DNA from: Anaerobacillus alkaliphilus
Lineage (GTDB): Bacteria > Bacillota > Bacilli > Bacillales > Anaerobacillaceae
NCBI RefSeq assembly: GCF_004116265.1
Contig: NZ_QOUX01000046.1
Span: 744,001 to 808,000 of the forward strand
Direction: 5' to 3'
DNA: 64,000 nt
The position numbers were made by a program, and so were the translations under genes. Below are positions 27,361 to 35,364 of the stretch, piece by piece. Under the pieces are notes generated by a model. That model worked only from the letters and a program-made list of their open reading frames with translations, was not told where the DNA came from and searched no databases. How positions within the stretch are numbered: the stretch's first letter is position 1; every line of letters starts with the position of its first letter.

Positions 27361-28583
27361 TAGCTCTCACCTTCTGTCATAACCTCATAAGGTTCTTGCG
27401 AGAAAAAAGCACGAACAGGAAAAAATGCAGCGATTATCGTGCAAACCATTATTATGAATATTGTTACCAAGCCAATCATCAGGCTCGTTTGAAAATCAGG
27501 TAAGACTAGTGGCAATTGAAAAATCAAATATAAGAGAGTCTGTTGATCATATAAGATACTTAATGAAAATAGCACTCCTACACTGCTACCAATTATTGAA
27601 ACAATTGCCGCCTCTACAAGTAATAGTTGGTACACATTCGTTTTTGTAACACCTAGTGCAAATAAGACCCCAATTTCTTTTTGCCTTTCTCTGATTAATG
27701 CTGAAAATAGGGTAACTACTTGTAAAAGAGTTAAAGACAACGCAACTGCAATCATGATGTAGCTTAGTAGCTTTAATGGAAATACCTGCTGTTGTAGTTG
27801 GTCTTTAAGACCAGAGCCTAGTACTACATCTACCCCTTTTGAACCTAACTCAAGTTGCTGTTTCACAAAGAGTTGTGTATGAGGAGTTGTATTTATATAT
27901 ATAGCTGATAACGCTGATGTGGAAAGATGTTTTAATGGGTCTACCTTGGCTATCAAAGTTCTCGCTGTATCTAATCTCATGAAAATGGTCTCGTCTGCGC
28001 CTGTACCTGTTGGAAATAAGGCATTTTTAACCATAAATGGTTCTTGGAATAACATGACTTTTTCTTTAATATATTCATCATCGTAATGATATAAAAATCG
28101 TTCCCCGCCAGCATGTATACCGATGACAATCTCATTTTCAGCTAACTGCTGAAACCCCGGCATGAATGTTTTTAATGTGAAATCTCGTTCAGGGTCATAA
28201 GCGACTACAGGAAAATCTCCCATTGTCCCACAACAAGAGGTTGAAATCGTTTCTAAAAACAGTTGGGGTGCCCATTCAGTGATGTCGTCTATCTTGGAAA
28301 TTTGATCGACGACTAGGCTCTCATCAAAATAGAGGTCATTTACTGCACCTGTGACAATGTTTTCGCCTGCATAAGCGCCCATTCCTTTAGGGACAACGAT
28401 AATATCCGCACCCAATCGTCCCTCAATTGCACCCATGCTATCATTTAAAGAATGTATAAAGAAATAACTTGTAAATAACAAGAAAGCAGCAACCGCTGTA
28501 CTTCCTCCAAGCAAAAAAGCACGCTGACGTTTTTCCTTTATTATTTTCCAAGCAATTCGAAATATTACTTTCAAAAGAGGCAC
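27360..28583 (-). CDS. FtsX-like ABC permease with Cys-Cys motif
   Basis: 407 residues. One helix (about 21-44), a large extracytoplasmic domain, then three helices (about 275-300, 320-350, 365-390), the MacB/FtsX topology. The ectodomain begins 'EGRLGADIIVVPKGM', a MacB-like segment, and contains 'TISTSCCGTMGDFPVVAYD', with two adjacent Cys that could bind metal or form a redox pair. Such permeases work as mechanotransmitters or lipoprotein and peptide exporters. No partner lipoprotein gene is adjacent. Its position between valS and ysxE is not part of the ancestral Bacillus order. Confidence 0.85.
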   Translation of the reverse strand: MPLLKVIFRIAWKIIKEKRQRAFLLGGSTAVAAFLLFTSYFFIHSLNDSMGAIEGRLGADIIVVPKGMGAYAGENIVTGAVNDLYFDESLVVDQISKIDDITEWAPQLFLETISTSCCGTMGDFPVVAYDPERDFTLKTFMPGFQQLAENEIVIGIHAGGERFLYHYDDEYIKEKVMLFQEPFMVKNALFPTGTGADETIFMRLDTARTLIAKVDPLKHLSTSALSAIYINTTPHTQLFVKQQLELGSKGVDVVLGSGLKDQLQQQVFPLKLLSYIMIAVALSLTLLQVVTLFSALIRERQKEIGVLFALGVTKTNVYQLLLVEAAIVSIIGSSVGVLFSLSILYDQQTLLYLIFQLPLVLPDFQTSLMIGLVTIFIIMVCTIIAAFFPVRAFFSQEPYEVMTEGES

Positions 28584-28589
28584 CTCGTA

Positions 28590-28676
28590 CTATTGATCAT
28601 TTTCTTTACTAAACACGACACGAACAACAAACCAAATGAGCCAGATACAAACAATTCCCCAGAGAATTTCATACAT
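28590..28676 (-). CDS. possible 28-residue membrane peptide upstream of ABC permease
   Basis: Minus-strand frame MYEILWGIVCIWLIWFVVRV... with one strong membrane helix and a charged tail (SKENDQ), ending six bases before the permease start. The ATG at 28676 has no ribosome site. One fewer T in the run of six at 28680-28685 would instead fuse it to a TTG/GTG start that follows a GAAGGA site, giving about 34-37 residues. It may be a real small protein with a frameshift, or chance. Confidence 0.3.
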   Translation of the reverse strand: MYEILWGIVCIWLIWFVVRVVFSKENDQ

Positions 28677-28809
28677 AAGAAAAATTTGATTCAAAAGAGT
28701 CACTTCCTTCTTTTTCCTTATGTTATACGTTTATGGAAAACTTATTCACAAGCCTATTTACCTGTGCATATGATAATTACAAGAAAAGGAGAAAAAAGGA
28801 GGTCTTTTT

Positions 28810-28998
28810 GTGTTTAAAAAAGGTAAATACCGACTTCCTCTTTGGTTACGAAGAGTTCGTGATGTTGGCTATCAATTTCTAATTCCTTTAACAGTTTTTC
28901 AGCTATTTCGAACAATTTTATTTCCTACAACGATTGATGTTGTGTTATTAGCAATCCTTGTTTTCATGTATTTATCCTATGTAATAGGGTTATTTTAA
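28810..28998 (+). CDS. small hypothetical membrane protein
   Basis: 62 residues. GTG start with a strong AGGAGG eight bases upstream. A very basic N-terminus (KKGKYRLPLWLRRVRD) precedes two hydrophobic segments (about 20-38 and 42-61), so both ends probably face the cytoplasm or it forms a hairpin in the membrane. Small proteins with this layout occur in Bacillaceae, but I do not recognise the family. It is divergent from the ABC transporter. Confidence 0.65.
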   Translation: MFKKGKYRLPLWLRRVRDVGYQFLIPLTVFQLFRTILFPTTIDVVLLAILVFMYLSYVIGLF

Positions 28999-29010
28999 GC
29001 TCGTTCATTA

Positions 29011-29115
29011 CAATTCTATCATTTGAGGGAGTTATTCGATCAACTTAAAGACTTATTCTATCAATTGAGCAGGTTATTCAATCAACTGCTTACGTTATTC
29101 TATCATTTCATAAAA
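29011..29115. repeat. 21-bp tandem repeat, five units
   Basis: Units start at 29011, 29032, 29053, 29074 and 29095. The conserved core is TTATTCNATCAA followed by a variable 8-9 bases. The units are diverged, so this is an old array. It lies between the small membrane protein gene and the former ysxE terminator. Confidence 0.7.
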
Positions 29116-29173
29116 AAAGCAGCCAGCCTTATGAAGGTGAAGTGACCCCTAAAAGTTAGACACGGTTATTTTG

Positions 29174-29983
29174 TCAGGCAGCTTGCTCAAAATGAGTTCG
29201 GTATTGTACCGGACTCATTTTTAATTTTGCCTTCATCCGTTTCGTATTATAGTATTTCATATACTTTTCCAGTTCTTGCATAAAATGCTCTATACTTTCA
29301 AATTCCTTATAATAAAGGAATTCTGATTTCATAATCCCAAAGAAATTTTCCATCACCGAATTATCGTAACAGTTTCCTTTACGAGACATACTTTGAATGA
29401 TTCCTCTTTCTTGGAGGGCATGACAATACTGTTTCATCTGATAATGCCAACCTTGGTCTGAATGCATTAGTAGTTCATGCTCTTCTGGTAACCTCTCTAG
29501 AGCTTTCTCTAACATCTTTGAAACAAGTGAATATGTTGGTCTTGAGCCGATTGTATACGTAATAATTTCTCCATTAAATAAATCTAATACAGGTGATAAA
29601 TAGAGTTTCTCACCAAATAATTTAAACTCTGTAATATCCGTTACCCACTTCTGATTTGGGGCATCCGCTGTAAATTGGCGATCTAAATGATTCGGCGCGA
29701 TTTTTCCTACAGTACCTTTGTAAGATTTATATTTTTTCATGCGTACCAGACATTTTAGACCAAGCTCTTTCATGATACGTTGAACCTTTTTGTGATTCAC
29801 TTTTTGCCCACGAATTGTTAGCTCATCACGAATACGACGGTAACCGTAACGACCTTCATGTTCTTCATAAATGGCCTTAATTTCAGCTTTTAAATCACTG
29901 TCTGAATCTGGACGTTTCATTCTCTTCACTAAATCATAGTATGTACTACGTGGAATATCAGCGAGCTTCACGAGTGCCTTCAC
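29174..29983 (-). CDS. IS3-family transposase OrfB (DDE integrase core)
   Basis: About 270 residues from the first internal Met; as the OrfAB fusion it continues from the slip site at 30037-30044. An HTH_21-type region ('EHEGRYGYRRIRDEL') is followed by the DDE catalytic core: 'WVTDITEFKLF', 'HSDQGWHYQ' and 'NFFGIMKSEFLY' carry the three acidic residues. It performs the cutting and joining of the element. Most product is expected as OrfAB through -1 frameshifting. Confidence 0.95.
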   Translation of the reverse strand: MKALVKLADIPRSTYYDLVKRMKRPDSDSDLKAEIKAIYEEHEGRYGYRRIRDELTIRGQKVNHKKVQRIMKELGLKCLVRMKKYKSYKGTVGKIAPNHLDRQFTADAPNQKWVTDITEFKLFGEKLYLSPVLDLFNGEIITYTIGSRPTYSLVSKMLEKALERLPEEHELLMHSDQGWHYQMKQYCHALQERGIIQSMSRKGNCYDNSVMENFFGIMKSEFLYYKEFESIEHFMQELEKYMKYYNTKRMKAKLKMSPVQYRTHFEQAA

Positions 29984-30009
29984 CGGGTATTTATGCCTTA
30001 ATTCATAGA

Positions 30010-30522
30010 CTACTTGTGCTTTGTCTTGTTTGGTGATTTTTTTTGAACTAAGGCATTCAACTTTTTTAAATACTCATTTTCCATTTCTAATTGTCTTATA
30101 CGCGCTTCATATGCCTCGACTGATCCTTTGGCTGGTGCCTCTTTTGGTTGGTTAGTAGATTTATTTTTCATGGATAGACGTCCCTTTTGTTTCGGTTCAA
30201 GGGCTTCTACACCACCAACCTCCATCTTTTTCTGCCAATCATACACCATTGTATAACTAGAGAGTTTAAAAAGGGCTGCGGTATCCATTAATGACGCACC
30301 AGTTTGAACCATGTAGTTTAGTACATCTAGTTTAAATCCAACAGAACAGTTTGTATAGGTGTTTTTAAGTCCTTCTTCTCCATGTAATTCATATAACTTC
30401 AACCAATATTGGAATTGTGCTCTTGTAACACCTAGCTGCTTTGCATATTCTTTTTGAGAAGTTATTTTCGAGTTATAGCCTTCAATGATCATTAATTTCG
30501 TATCACTTGTAAATTTAGTCAT
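30010..30522 (-). CDS. IS3-family OrfA (helix-turn-helix protein)
   Basis: About 170 residues. Two helix-turn-helix units ('TSQKEYAKQLGVTRAQFQYW' and 'GASLMDTAALFKLSSYTMVYDW') and a C-terminal leucine-zipper-like segment ('YEARIRQLEMENEYLKKLNA'). A start at 30561 would lie in the terminal repeat, so I take the ATG at 30522. The run of eight A on the coding strand (30037-30044) near the 3' end is the expected -1 slippage site for the OrfAB fusion. Confidence 0.92.
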   Translation of the reverse strand: MTKFTSDTKLMIIEGYNSKITSQKEYAKQLGVTRAQFQYWLKLYELHGEEGLKNTYTNCSVGFKLDVLNYMVQTGASLMDTAALFKLSSYTMVYDWQKKMEVGGVEALEPKQKGRLSMKNKSTNQPKEAPAKGSVEAYEARIRQLEMENEYLKKLNALVQKKSPNKTKHK

Positions 30523-30573
30523 AAATAAAACTGCACCCCAATCGTTAGTTGTGTCTAACAATTGGGGTGCAGT

Positions 30574-31596
30574 TCAAGGTTGACTGCTTTTATCATTTAA
30601 TAATGTCTGGTGAATAAAGTGTTGTACCCTAGTCATCGTAATAATACGTTTTTCTAATAATTGAACGTATTGTAATTCTGTTATACTTCCATCTCTATTT
30701 TTATAAAGGTCCAAGCAATGAAAGATTAGTTCCGGATAGATTAAATAGCTTGCAAACAATTTCTTCTCTTCTTCTTCTAAAAGCAAGAATTGCTGATACG
30801 TATCCAACCATTCTGCTCCCTGATCCTCATTCCAAAGCGTGTATTGAAACGATTTTCGAAAGGATATCGCTAAATCTCGTGCAGGTGTATCAAGTTCTGC
30901 CTTTTCAAAATTAAATAAATATCCGTACCCATTCGGATGATAGAAAATATGAGAGCGATCTAGTTTGCTATGGCAAAGGACTGCACGGTAACTCTGCTTT
31001 TCTAAACACTGATCATGCCACTCTTTAAGATATTTTGTAGCTGTAGTCGCCATCATATCTAGTCGACTATAATGTGTGAGAAACGTGAGTTCAAAAGGAG
31101 ACATATAGGTTTTTCGTTCTGCCTCTTCAGCAAAATATTCCATATCAAGCCTGCGCTTCTCCCATCTACTAATTAGATCCTGTGCTGATGTTTCAATCGT
31201 TTCTTTTGAAAACTCTTGATGTTTTACCGTTAACCCGTGAAGCTTCCCCAATTGTTTAAAGAGGATTTTTTCTTTTTTCTCTTCAGGAATTTGCGGGTCC
31301 TCTGTAAACCAAGGCTGCAAATAATAGGTTTTATTCCCTTTTGTAACTGTTAAATCACCATATTTCGTCGCAACAAGTGGGACTACTTGTTTATAGTTAA
31401 GTTTTTGTAATCTACTCATACAATGGCAAAACCAGTTTGCTTGATCTTGAGTCATTCTCGTTTCTTTTAGGGCAAATGTTCCCCGAGAAGATACAATTTT
31501 CTTTACTTTACCAAACTGTTCAATTTTCTCAGGATATAAGTCATATTGGAAAAGAATATGCCCGATAGAGTTCTGGGGTGCGTTATTTGTAATCAT
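30574..31596 (-). CDS. ysxE: spore coat-associated protein YsxE (CotS kinase-like)
   Basis: 340 residues. Kinase-like fold of the CotS/YutH/YsxE group: 'GTFALKETRM' (Lys loop) near residue 35, 'AVLCHSKLDRSHIFYHPNGYGYLFNFEKAELDTPARDLA' region (H and D motifs of the APH-like catalytic loop, about residues 205-243). In Bacillus ysxE follows spoVID and belongs to the sporulation-phase coat gene set. The stop codon TGA is supplied by the first bases of the IS element. Without the insertion the chain would be one Ser longer. Its start overlaps the preceding gene by four bases. Confidence 0.88.
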   Translation of the reverse strand: MITNNAPQNSIGHILFQYDLYPEKIEQFGKVKKIVSSRGTFALKETRMTQDQANWFCHCMSRLQKLNYKQVVPLVATKYGDLTVTKGNKTYYLQPWFTEDPQIPEEKKEKILFKQLGKLHGLTVKHQEFSKETIETSAQDLISRWEKRRLDMEYFAEEAERKTYMSPFELTFLTHYSRLDMMATTATKYLKEWHDQCLEKQSYRAVLCHSKLDRSHIFYHPNGYGYLFNFEKAELDTPARDLAISFRKSFQYTLWNEDQGAEWLDTYQQFLLLEEEEKKLFASYLIYPELIFHCLDLYKNRDGSITELQYVQLLEKRIITMTRVQHFIHQTLLNDKSSQP

Positions 31597-32516
31597 TTAG
31601 CCACCGCCTTTTCTCTTTCTTTCTCAATCCAACCACTTAACAATATCACGAGCTTTCTTGTCGTTTCCCAATCCTTAAAATAATCATCCATGATTTTAGC
31701 CGTTTCAGAATTTTTTTCCGATAATCTAATTACCGTTTGATCTAACTCATATGGTGTTAATAGCTCAGTAATCAGGAGTAAACCTTGTTCCTCTTTTAGT
31801 GAAAAGTAGTGATCAATATTGTCTAGTAATGCGATCGTAGAGTCTTCTCCGTTGTTACTAAACCAATCTTCTAAAAACTTCCGAACAGGTTCATAGCCTT
31901 GAACAGGTTGATCAGCGCCGCATACCCAAAACAGATGGAAAAACACTTCTCTTGCATTCTCTAGATTTGAAAATGGCGTTAGGATAGGGAGTTTGTTTTG
32001 TTGAATACGTTTCTTTAATTGTTGTGCTTTTCTTGAGCGATTATTTGCCTCAAAATAACTACGCTCTAATACAAGCTTTACCATCGGGTCGATATCGTCG
32101 AGTTGATCTATCATTTGTTTTACTGATTTTAGGGAAGGCTCTTGCCTTTTTCTAAATCGTTGACATTCGTCACTTTGATGAAGCCCATAGGCTAATGAAT
32201 GACCAATAAGCCTTCCCCAGTCTTTTTCTTTCCCAAGGGTTGGGTACTCTCCATCAATTTCATCATGAATCGTTGCCCAGCCTTTGTCACAAATGAAAAA
32301 TGGCTCGCCATCTTTTGTACGGATCATTCTATCTAGCAATATCCCTGACTGCTTACTGATCTCGTCACGCCATTTCACATGCCATTGGAGCAGTTGTTTA
32401 TCCTTCCAGAACCGAATCCGTTTTTTTCCACTCTCACTTTGGAAAATTTCATCCGTCTTCACCCATTGCAAATCTGATAGCCCGTACTCTATCTTCACTC
32501 GACGTAACATATCCAT
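31593..32516 (-). CDS. unrecognised protein in spoVID-ysxE operon
   Basis: 307 residues, soluble, no signal peptide. I do not recognise it securely. The segment with 'DGEPFFICDKGWATIHDEIDGE' followed by 'DWGRLIGHSLAYGLHQSDEC' resembles the hinge and LA.fH segment of CotS/YutH-like kinase folds, but no catalytic 'HGD' loop is visible, so it may be a degenerate paralogue of YsxE. It is sandwiched between spoVID (23 bases) and ysxE (4-base overlap), which suggests a spore-coat role. The B. subtilis spoVID-ysxE pair has no gene here. Confidence 0.6.
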   Translation of the reverse strand: MDMLRRVKIEYGLSDLQWVKTDEIFQSESGKKRIRFWKDKQLLQWHVKWRDEISKQSGILLDRMIRTKDGEPFFICDKGWATIHDEIDGEYPTLGKEKDWGRLIGHSLAYGLHQSDECQRFRKRQEPSLKSVKQMIDQLDDIDPMVKLVLERSYFEANNRSRKAQQLKKRIQQNKLPILTPFSNLENAREVFFHLFWVCGADQPVQGYEPVRKFLEDWFSNNGEDSTIALLDNIDHYFSLKEEQGLLLITELLTPYELDQTVIRLSEKNSETAKIMDDYFKDWETTRKLVILLSGWIEKEREKAVAK

Positions 32517-32539
32517 GTTCCTGCACCCTATCCATCGCT

Positions 32540-33817
32540 TTATTGTGTTACAGGAATATACAAGATTTGTCCCTCTGTAACATTTGAGTCATTTAACCGA
32601 TTAACACGAATTAATGTACTTTGTGTTATTTCATATCTTGCAGCAATCGTTTCTAACGTTTCGTTTTCCCTAATGATACAAATTTTTAACTTCTTAAACT
32701 GCTCACCTTCACCCTTAGTAAGCATTTTTGTTAAATATAACGCATTTTCTTCTCGTGGTGTTTTTGCTTCGACTACTTGCGTTTCTTCATGTTCCGATGC
32801 TTCCGTATCTTTTCTTACCTCTGACTGTTTCTGTTGTTTTACTTCTTGTCTTCTAGTGGTAGAGAAGCTCTTTGATAAACTAAAGCCTTCACTTTTTGCT
32901 ACTGGTTCTCCACTAGCATTTGACTCTGTACTATCTTTAGGACGATCCTTGATTACACCGAAAGCAATAGCTGGCATCTTCACTTCTTTTACTTCAACAG
33001 CTGCTGCAGGTACTTCTTCTACGGTTTCAACTTCTTCCACTACTTCTTCTGAAACTGACTCTAGCGCAGCTTCTTCAGCACGCTCCCTTTCAGTTTCAAC
33101 TTCTTGATCAGTTAGTTCTACTCCGTCACTAGAACGTACTTCCTGAGCAGCCTCATTTGCTTCAAGCACAATTTCTGCTTCTTCCACTTGCTCTAAAACA
33201 ACTTCCTGCTCTTCCTCTACTCGTTCAACTTCCACTGTTTCCTCTGCCTCTCCAGAAGGAAACGCTACAACAGTTTCAACCTCTTCAGCTTGTTCTTGAT
33301 TGTAAGCCTCAAAATGGAAGGTTCGCTCTTCTTCTTCCGAACTATTAAGCTCTTCAACAGCATCCCGTTTAGTAGTACCAGATGCCATACCAGTAATTGA
33401 GATATCTGCAGTCAATTGAATGCAGCCACGTTCTGGTAAGTCGTAGTCAAATGAGTCGACAATAACAAAAATATCATCTAAACTTCGAATACGCTCTTGT
33501 GGAATCGTTACATCAATCGGAAAATGGTGCCTAATCTCTCCTGTTCCATCCTCATTTAATGTCACTTCCTCAATAGAACGAAATGCTACTTGCGATGCAA
33601 GTGACTCTGTTTCTTCAGAAGAAGTTGCGTTATTATTTGATCGATATTCACCTGTTAGTTTCAAACCACCGCGAATTAATACGTATTCCCCTTGTTCTTG
33701 TACAGTAATTTCTGGATCTAATGATAATGATATGATTTCGTCTACTTCCTGCCCTTTATTCAGCCACACTGATTCTTCAATGGAAAATGATAGCTTTGAT
33801 GAATGATCTTGTGTCAA
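32540..33817 (-). CDS. spoVID: spore coat morphogenetic protein SpoVID
   Basis: 425 residues, shorter than the B. subtilis protein (575). The conserved N-terminal domain ('LSFSIEESVWLNKGQEVDEI', 'ISLDPEITVQEQGEYV', 'IRSLDDIFVIVDSFDYDLPE') occupies about residues 8-145. A long Glu/Val-rich low-complexity middle follows, then a C-terminal LysM domain ('ENETLETIAARYEITQSTLIRVN', about residues 375-422) that binds peptidoglycan-like surfaces. It drives spore encasement by coat. TTG start with AGGAGG eight bases upstream. A sigma-E promoter lies about 90 bases before it. Confidence 0.92.
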   Translation of the reverse strand: MTQDHSSKLSFSIEESVWLNKGQEVDEIISLSLDPEITVQEQGEYVLIRGGLKLTGEYRSNNNATSSEETESLASQVAFRSIEEVTLNEDGTGEIRHHFPIDVTIPQERIRSLDDIFVIVDSFDYDLPERGCIQLTADISITGMASGTTKRDAVEELNSSEEEERTFHFEAYNQEQAEEVETVVAFPSGEAEETVEVERVEEEQEVVLEQVEEAEIVLEANEAAQEVRSSDGVELTDQEVETERERAEEAALESVSEEVVEEVETVEEVPAAAVEVKEVKMPAIAFGVIKDRPKDSTESNASGEPVAKSEGFSLSKSFSTTRRQEVKQQKQSEVRKDTEASEHEETQVVEAKTPREENALYLTKMLTKGEGEQFKKLKICIIRENETLETIAARYEITQSTLIRVNRLNDSNVTEGQILYIPVTQ

Positions 33818-33907
33818 CTACCTCTCCTCCTCGATTTATTATTTGAATTACTTCCGCAACTGAAGGAACACGTCCCGTTTAACGGACTTATACCAATACG
33901 TTAAAGA

Positions 33908-33934
33908 TGTATGACAAGACTTGGGAAAATATGA
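33908..33934 (-). promoter_or_regulatory. sigma-E promoter of spoVID operon
   Basis: Minus strand: -35 ATCATATT (TCATATT at 33928-33934) and -10 CATACA (33908-33913), separated by 14 bases, matching the sigma-E consensus. The mother-cell sigma factor is known to drive spoVID in B. subtilis. Confidence 0.75.
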
Positions 33935-33968
33935 TTCTTTTAAGGAAAATTCCACATTAATTGTAAAT

Positions 33969-34004
33969 AAAAAAGGTCCAACACTATATCTTAGTGCTAG
34001 ACCC
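33969..34004 (-). terminator. terminator of hemL / haem operon
   Basis: Minus strand: 11-pair stem (GGTC...GGACC, with G-U pairs) followed by six T, 13 bases after the hemL stop codon. Confidence 0.85.
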
Positions 34005-34016
34005 TCAAGAATATTA

Positions 34017-35303
34017 CTATATTAACTTCGCAAACGCCTTTTCGGCAGCTGCAATTGTTTTTTCGATATCCTCATCCGTATGTTTCGTTGAAAGGAACAT
34101 TCCTTCAAACTGAGATGGAGGTAATGATACACCTTCTTCTAACATATAACGGAAATACGTTGCAAAGCGATCTAGGTCAGATGTTTTTGCTGTTTCGTAG
34201 TTAATGACTTCTTGATCTGTGAAGAAAAACCCAACCATTGAACCTGCTAGGCTCGTTCTGTGTGGAATGCCATACTTCGTTGCAGCTTCCGATAAACCTT
34301 CAGCAAGCTTTTTCCCTAATCGATCAAATTCAGCATAATGATCTGGAGTTAGTTGAGATAATGTTTCATAACCAGCAGTCATCGCCAATGGATTACCAGA
34401 TAATGTACCCGCTTGATAAATTGGTCCACTTGGTGCGATCATTTCCATGATCTCACGTTTACCACCATAAGCACCAACAGGAAGACCACCACCAATTACT
34501 TTGCCTAAACACGTAAGGTCAGGGGTAATTCCAAATACGCCTTGAGCACAATTGTAGCCAACACGGAATCCAGTCATTACTTCATCAAAAATTAGTAGCG
34601 ATCCGTTTTTTGTAGTTATTTCACGGATTGCCTCTAAGAAACCAGGTTGTGGTAATACAACTCCCATATTCCCAGCTACAGGTTCTAAGATAACTGCTGC
34701 AATATCGTCGCCATATTGTTCAAAAGCGTAGCTTAAGCTTTCTAAATCATTATAAGGTACGGTTAACGTATTCATTGCAACAGCTTCTGGAACTCCTGGG
34801 CTATCAGGCAACCCTAATGTCGCTACACCTGACCCCGCTTTAATTAATAGAGAATCCCCATGACCATGGTAGCAACCCTCAAATTTTAAGATCTTATTAC
34901 GACCAGTGTAGCCACGAGCTAAACGTAAGGCACTCATTGTTGCTTCGGTACCAGAGTTAACCATACGAACTACTTCAACACTTGGAACGCGCTCTATAAC
35001 CAATACGGCCATTTTTGTTTCTAATTCACTTGGTGCACCAAAACTTGTTCCGAGCTCAGCGGTTTTCTTGATTGCTTCTGTTACCTGATCATCCGCATGT
35101 CCCAAAACAAGAGGTCCCCACGAAAGAACATAGTCTATGTACTCATTTCCATCAATATCAAAAATTTTCGAGCCTTTCCCTCGCTCCATAAATACTGGAT
35201 CCATTTTCACTGATTTAAAGGCACGAACAGGACTGTTTACCCCACCTGGAAGTAATTCTTTAGCTTTTGCAAATGCTGCACTTGATTTTTCAAATGATCT
35301 CAT
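34017..35303 (-). CDS. hemL: glutamate-1-semialdehyde 2,1-aminomutase
   Basis: 428 residues. PLP-dependent class III aminotransferase fold: '[22 protein letters not shown]', '[13 protein letters not shown]', '[14 protein letters not shown]' and the PLP-lysine in '[16 protein letters not shown]'. It makes 5-aminolevulinate from glutamate-1-semialdehyde, the second step of the C5 haem route that begins with HemA. It is the last gene of the hemAXCDBL operon and ends at a terminator. A separate hairpin lies between it and hemB. Confidence 0.97.
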   Translation of the reverse strand: MRSFEKSSAAFAKAKELLPGGVNSPVRAFKSVKMDPVFMERGKGSKIFDIDGNEYIDYVLSWGPLVLGHADDQVTEAIKKTAELGTSFGAPSELETKMAVLVIERVPSVEVVRMVNSGTEATMSALRLARGYTGRNKILKFEGCYHGHGDSLLIKAGSGVATLGLPDSPGVPEAVAMNTLTVPYNDLESLSYAFEQYGDDIAAVILEPVAGNMGVVLPQPGFLEAIREITTKNGSLLIFDEVMTGFRVGYNCAQGVFGITPDLTCLGKVIGGGLPVGAYGGKREIMEMIAPSGPIYQAGTLSGNPLAMTAGYETLSQLTPDHYAEFDRLGKKLAEGLSEAATKYGIPHRTSLAGSMVGFFFTDQEVINYETAKTSDLDRFATYFRYMLEEGVSLPPSQFEGMFLSTKHTDEDIEKTIAAAEKAFAKLI

Positions 35304-35324
35304 TTTAATCCCCCTTCATAATAT

Positions 35325-35353
35325 AGAGTGTAGAGAAAATGGCTCTACACTCT
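35325..35353. other. hairpin between hemB and hemL
   Basis: 11-base perfect inverted repeat (35325-35335 and 35343-35353), 7-base loop, not followed by a T run on the minus strand. More likely an RNA processing or stability element than a terminator. Confidence 0.55.
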
Positions 35354-35364
35354 TTGATGAAAAT

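Larger units (their letters stand above)
29138..30576 (-). mobile_element. IS3-family insertion sequence (IS150 group), complete
   Basis: 1439 bases. Terminal inverted repeats start TGAAGTGACCCC (left, 29138) and TGAACTGCACCCC (right, reading inward from 30576), both leading into GTTAGACAC. A 3-base direct repeat AGG flanks the element (29135-29137 and 30577-30579), the usual target duplication. It holds orfA and orfB in overlapping frames with an A8 slip site. All parts look intact, so it could still move. It disrupts the ysxE terminator (see findings). Confidence 0.95.

Noticed and set aside
32673-33107. 144-codon plus-strand ORF antisense to spoVID
   Set aside because: Ser/Thr-rich complement of the Glu/Val-rich spoVID linker; low-complexity shadow with no ribosome site.
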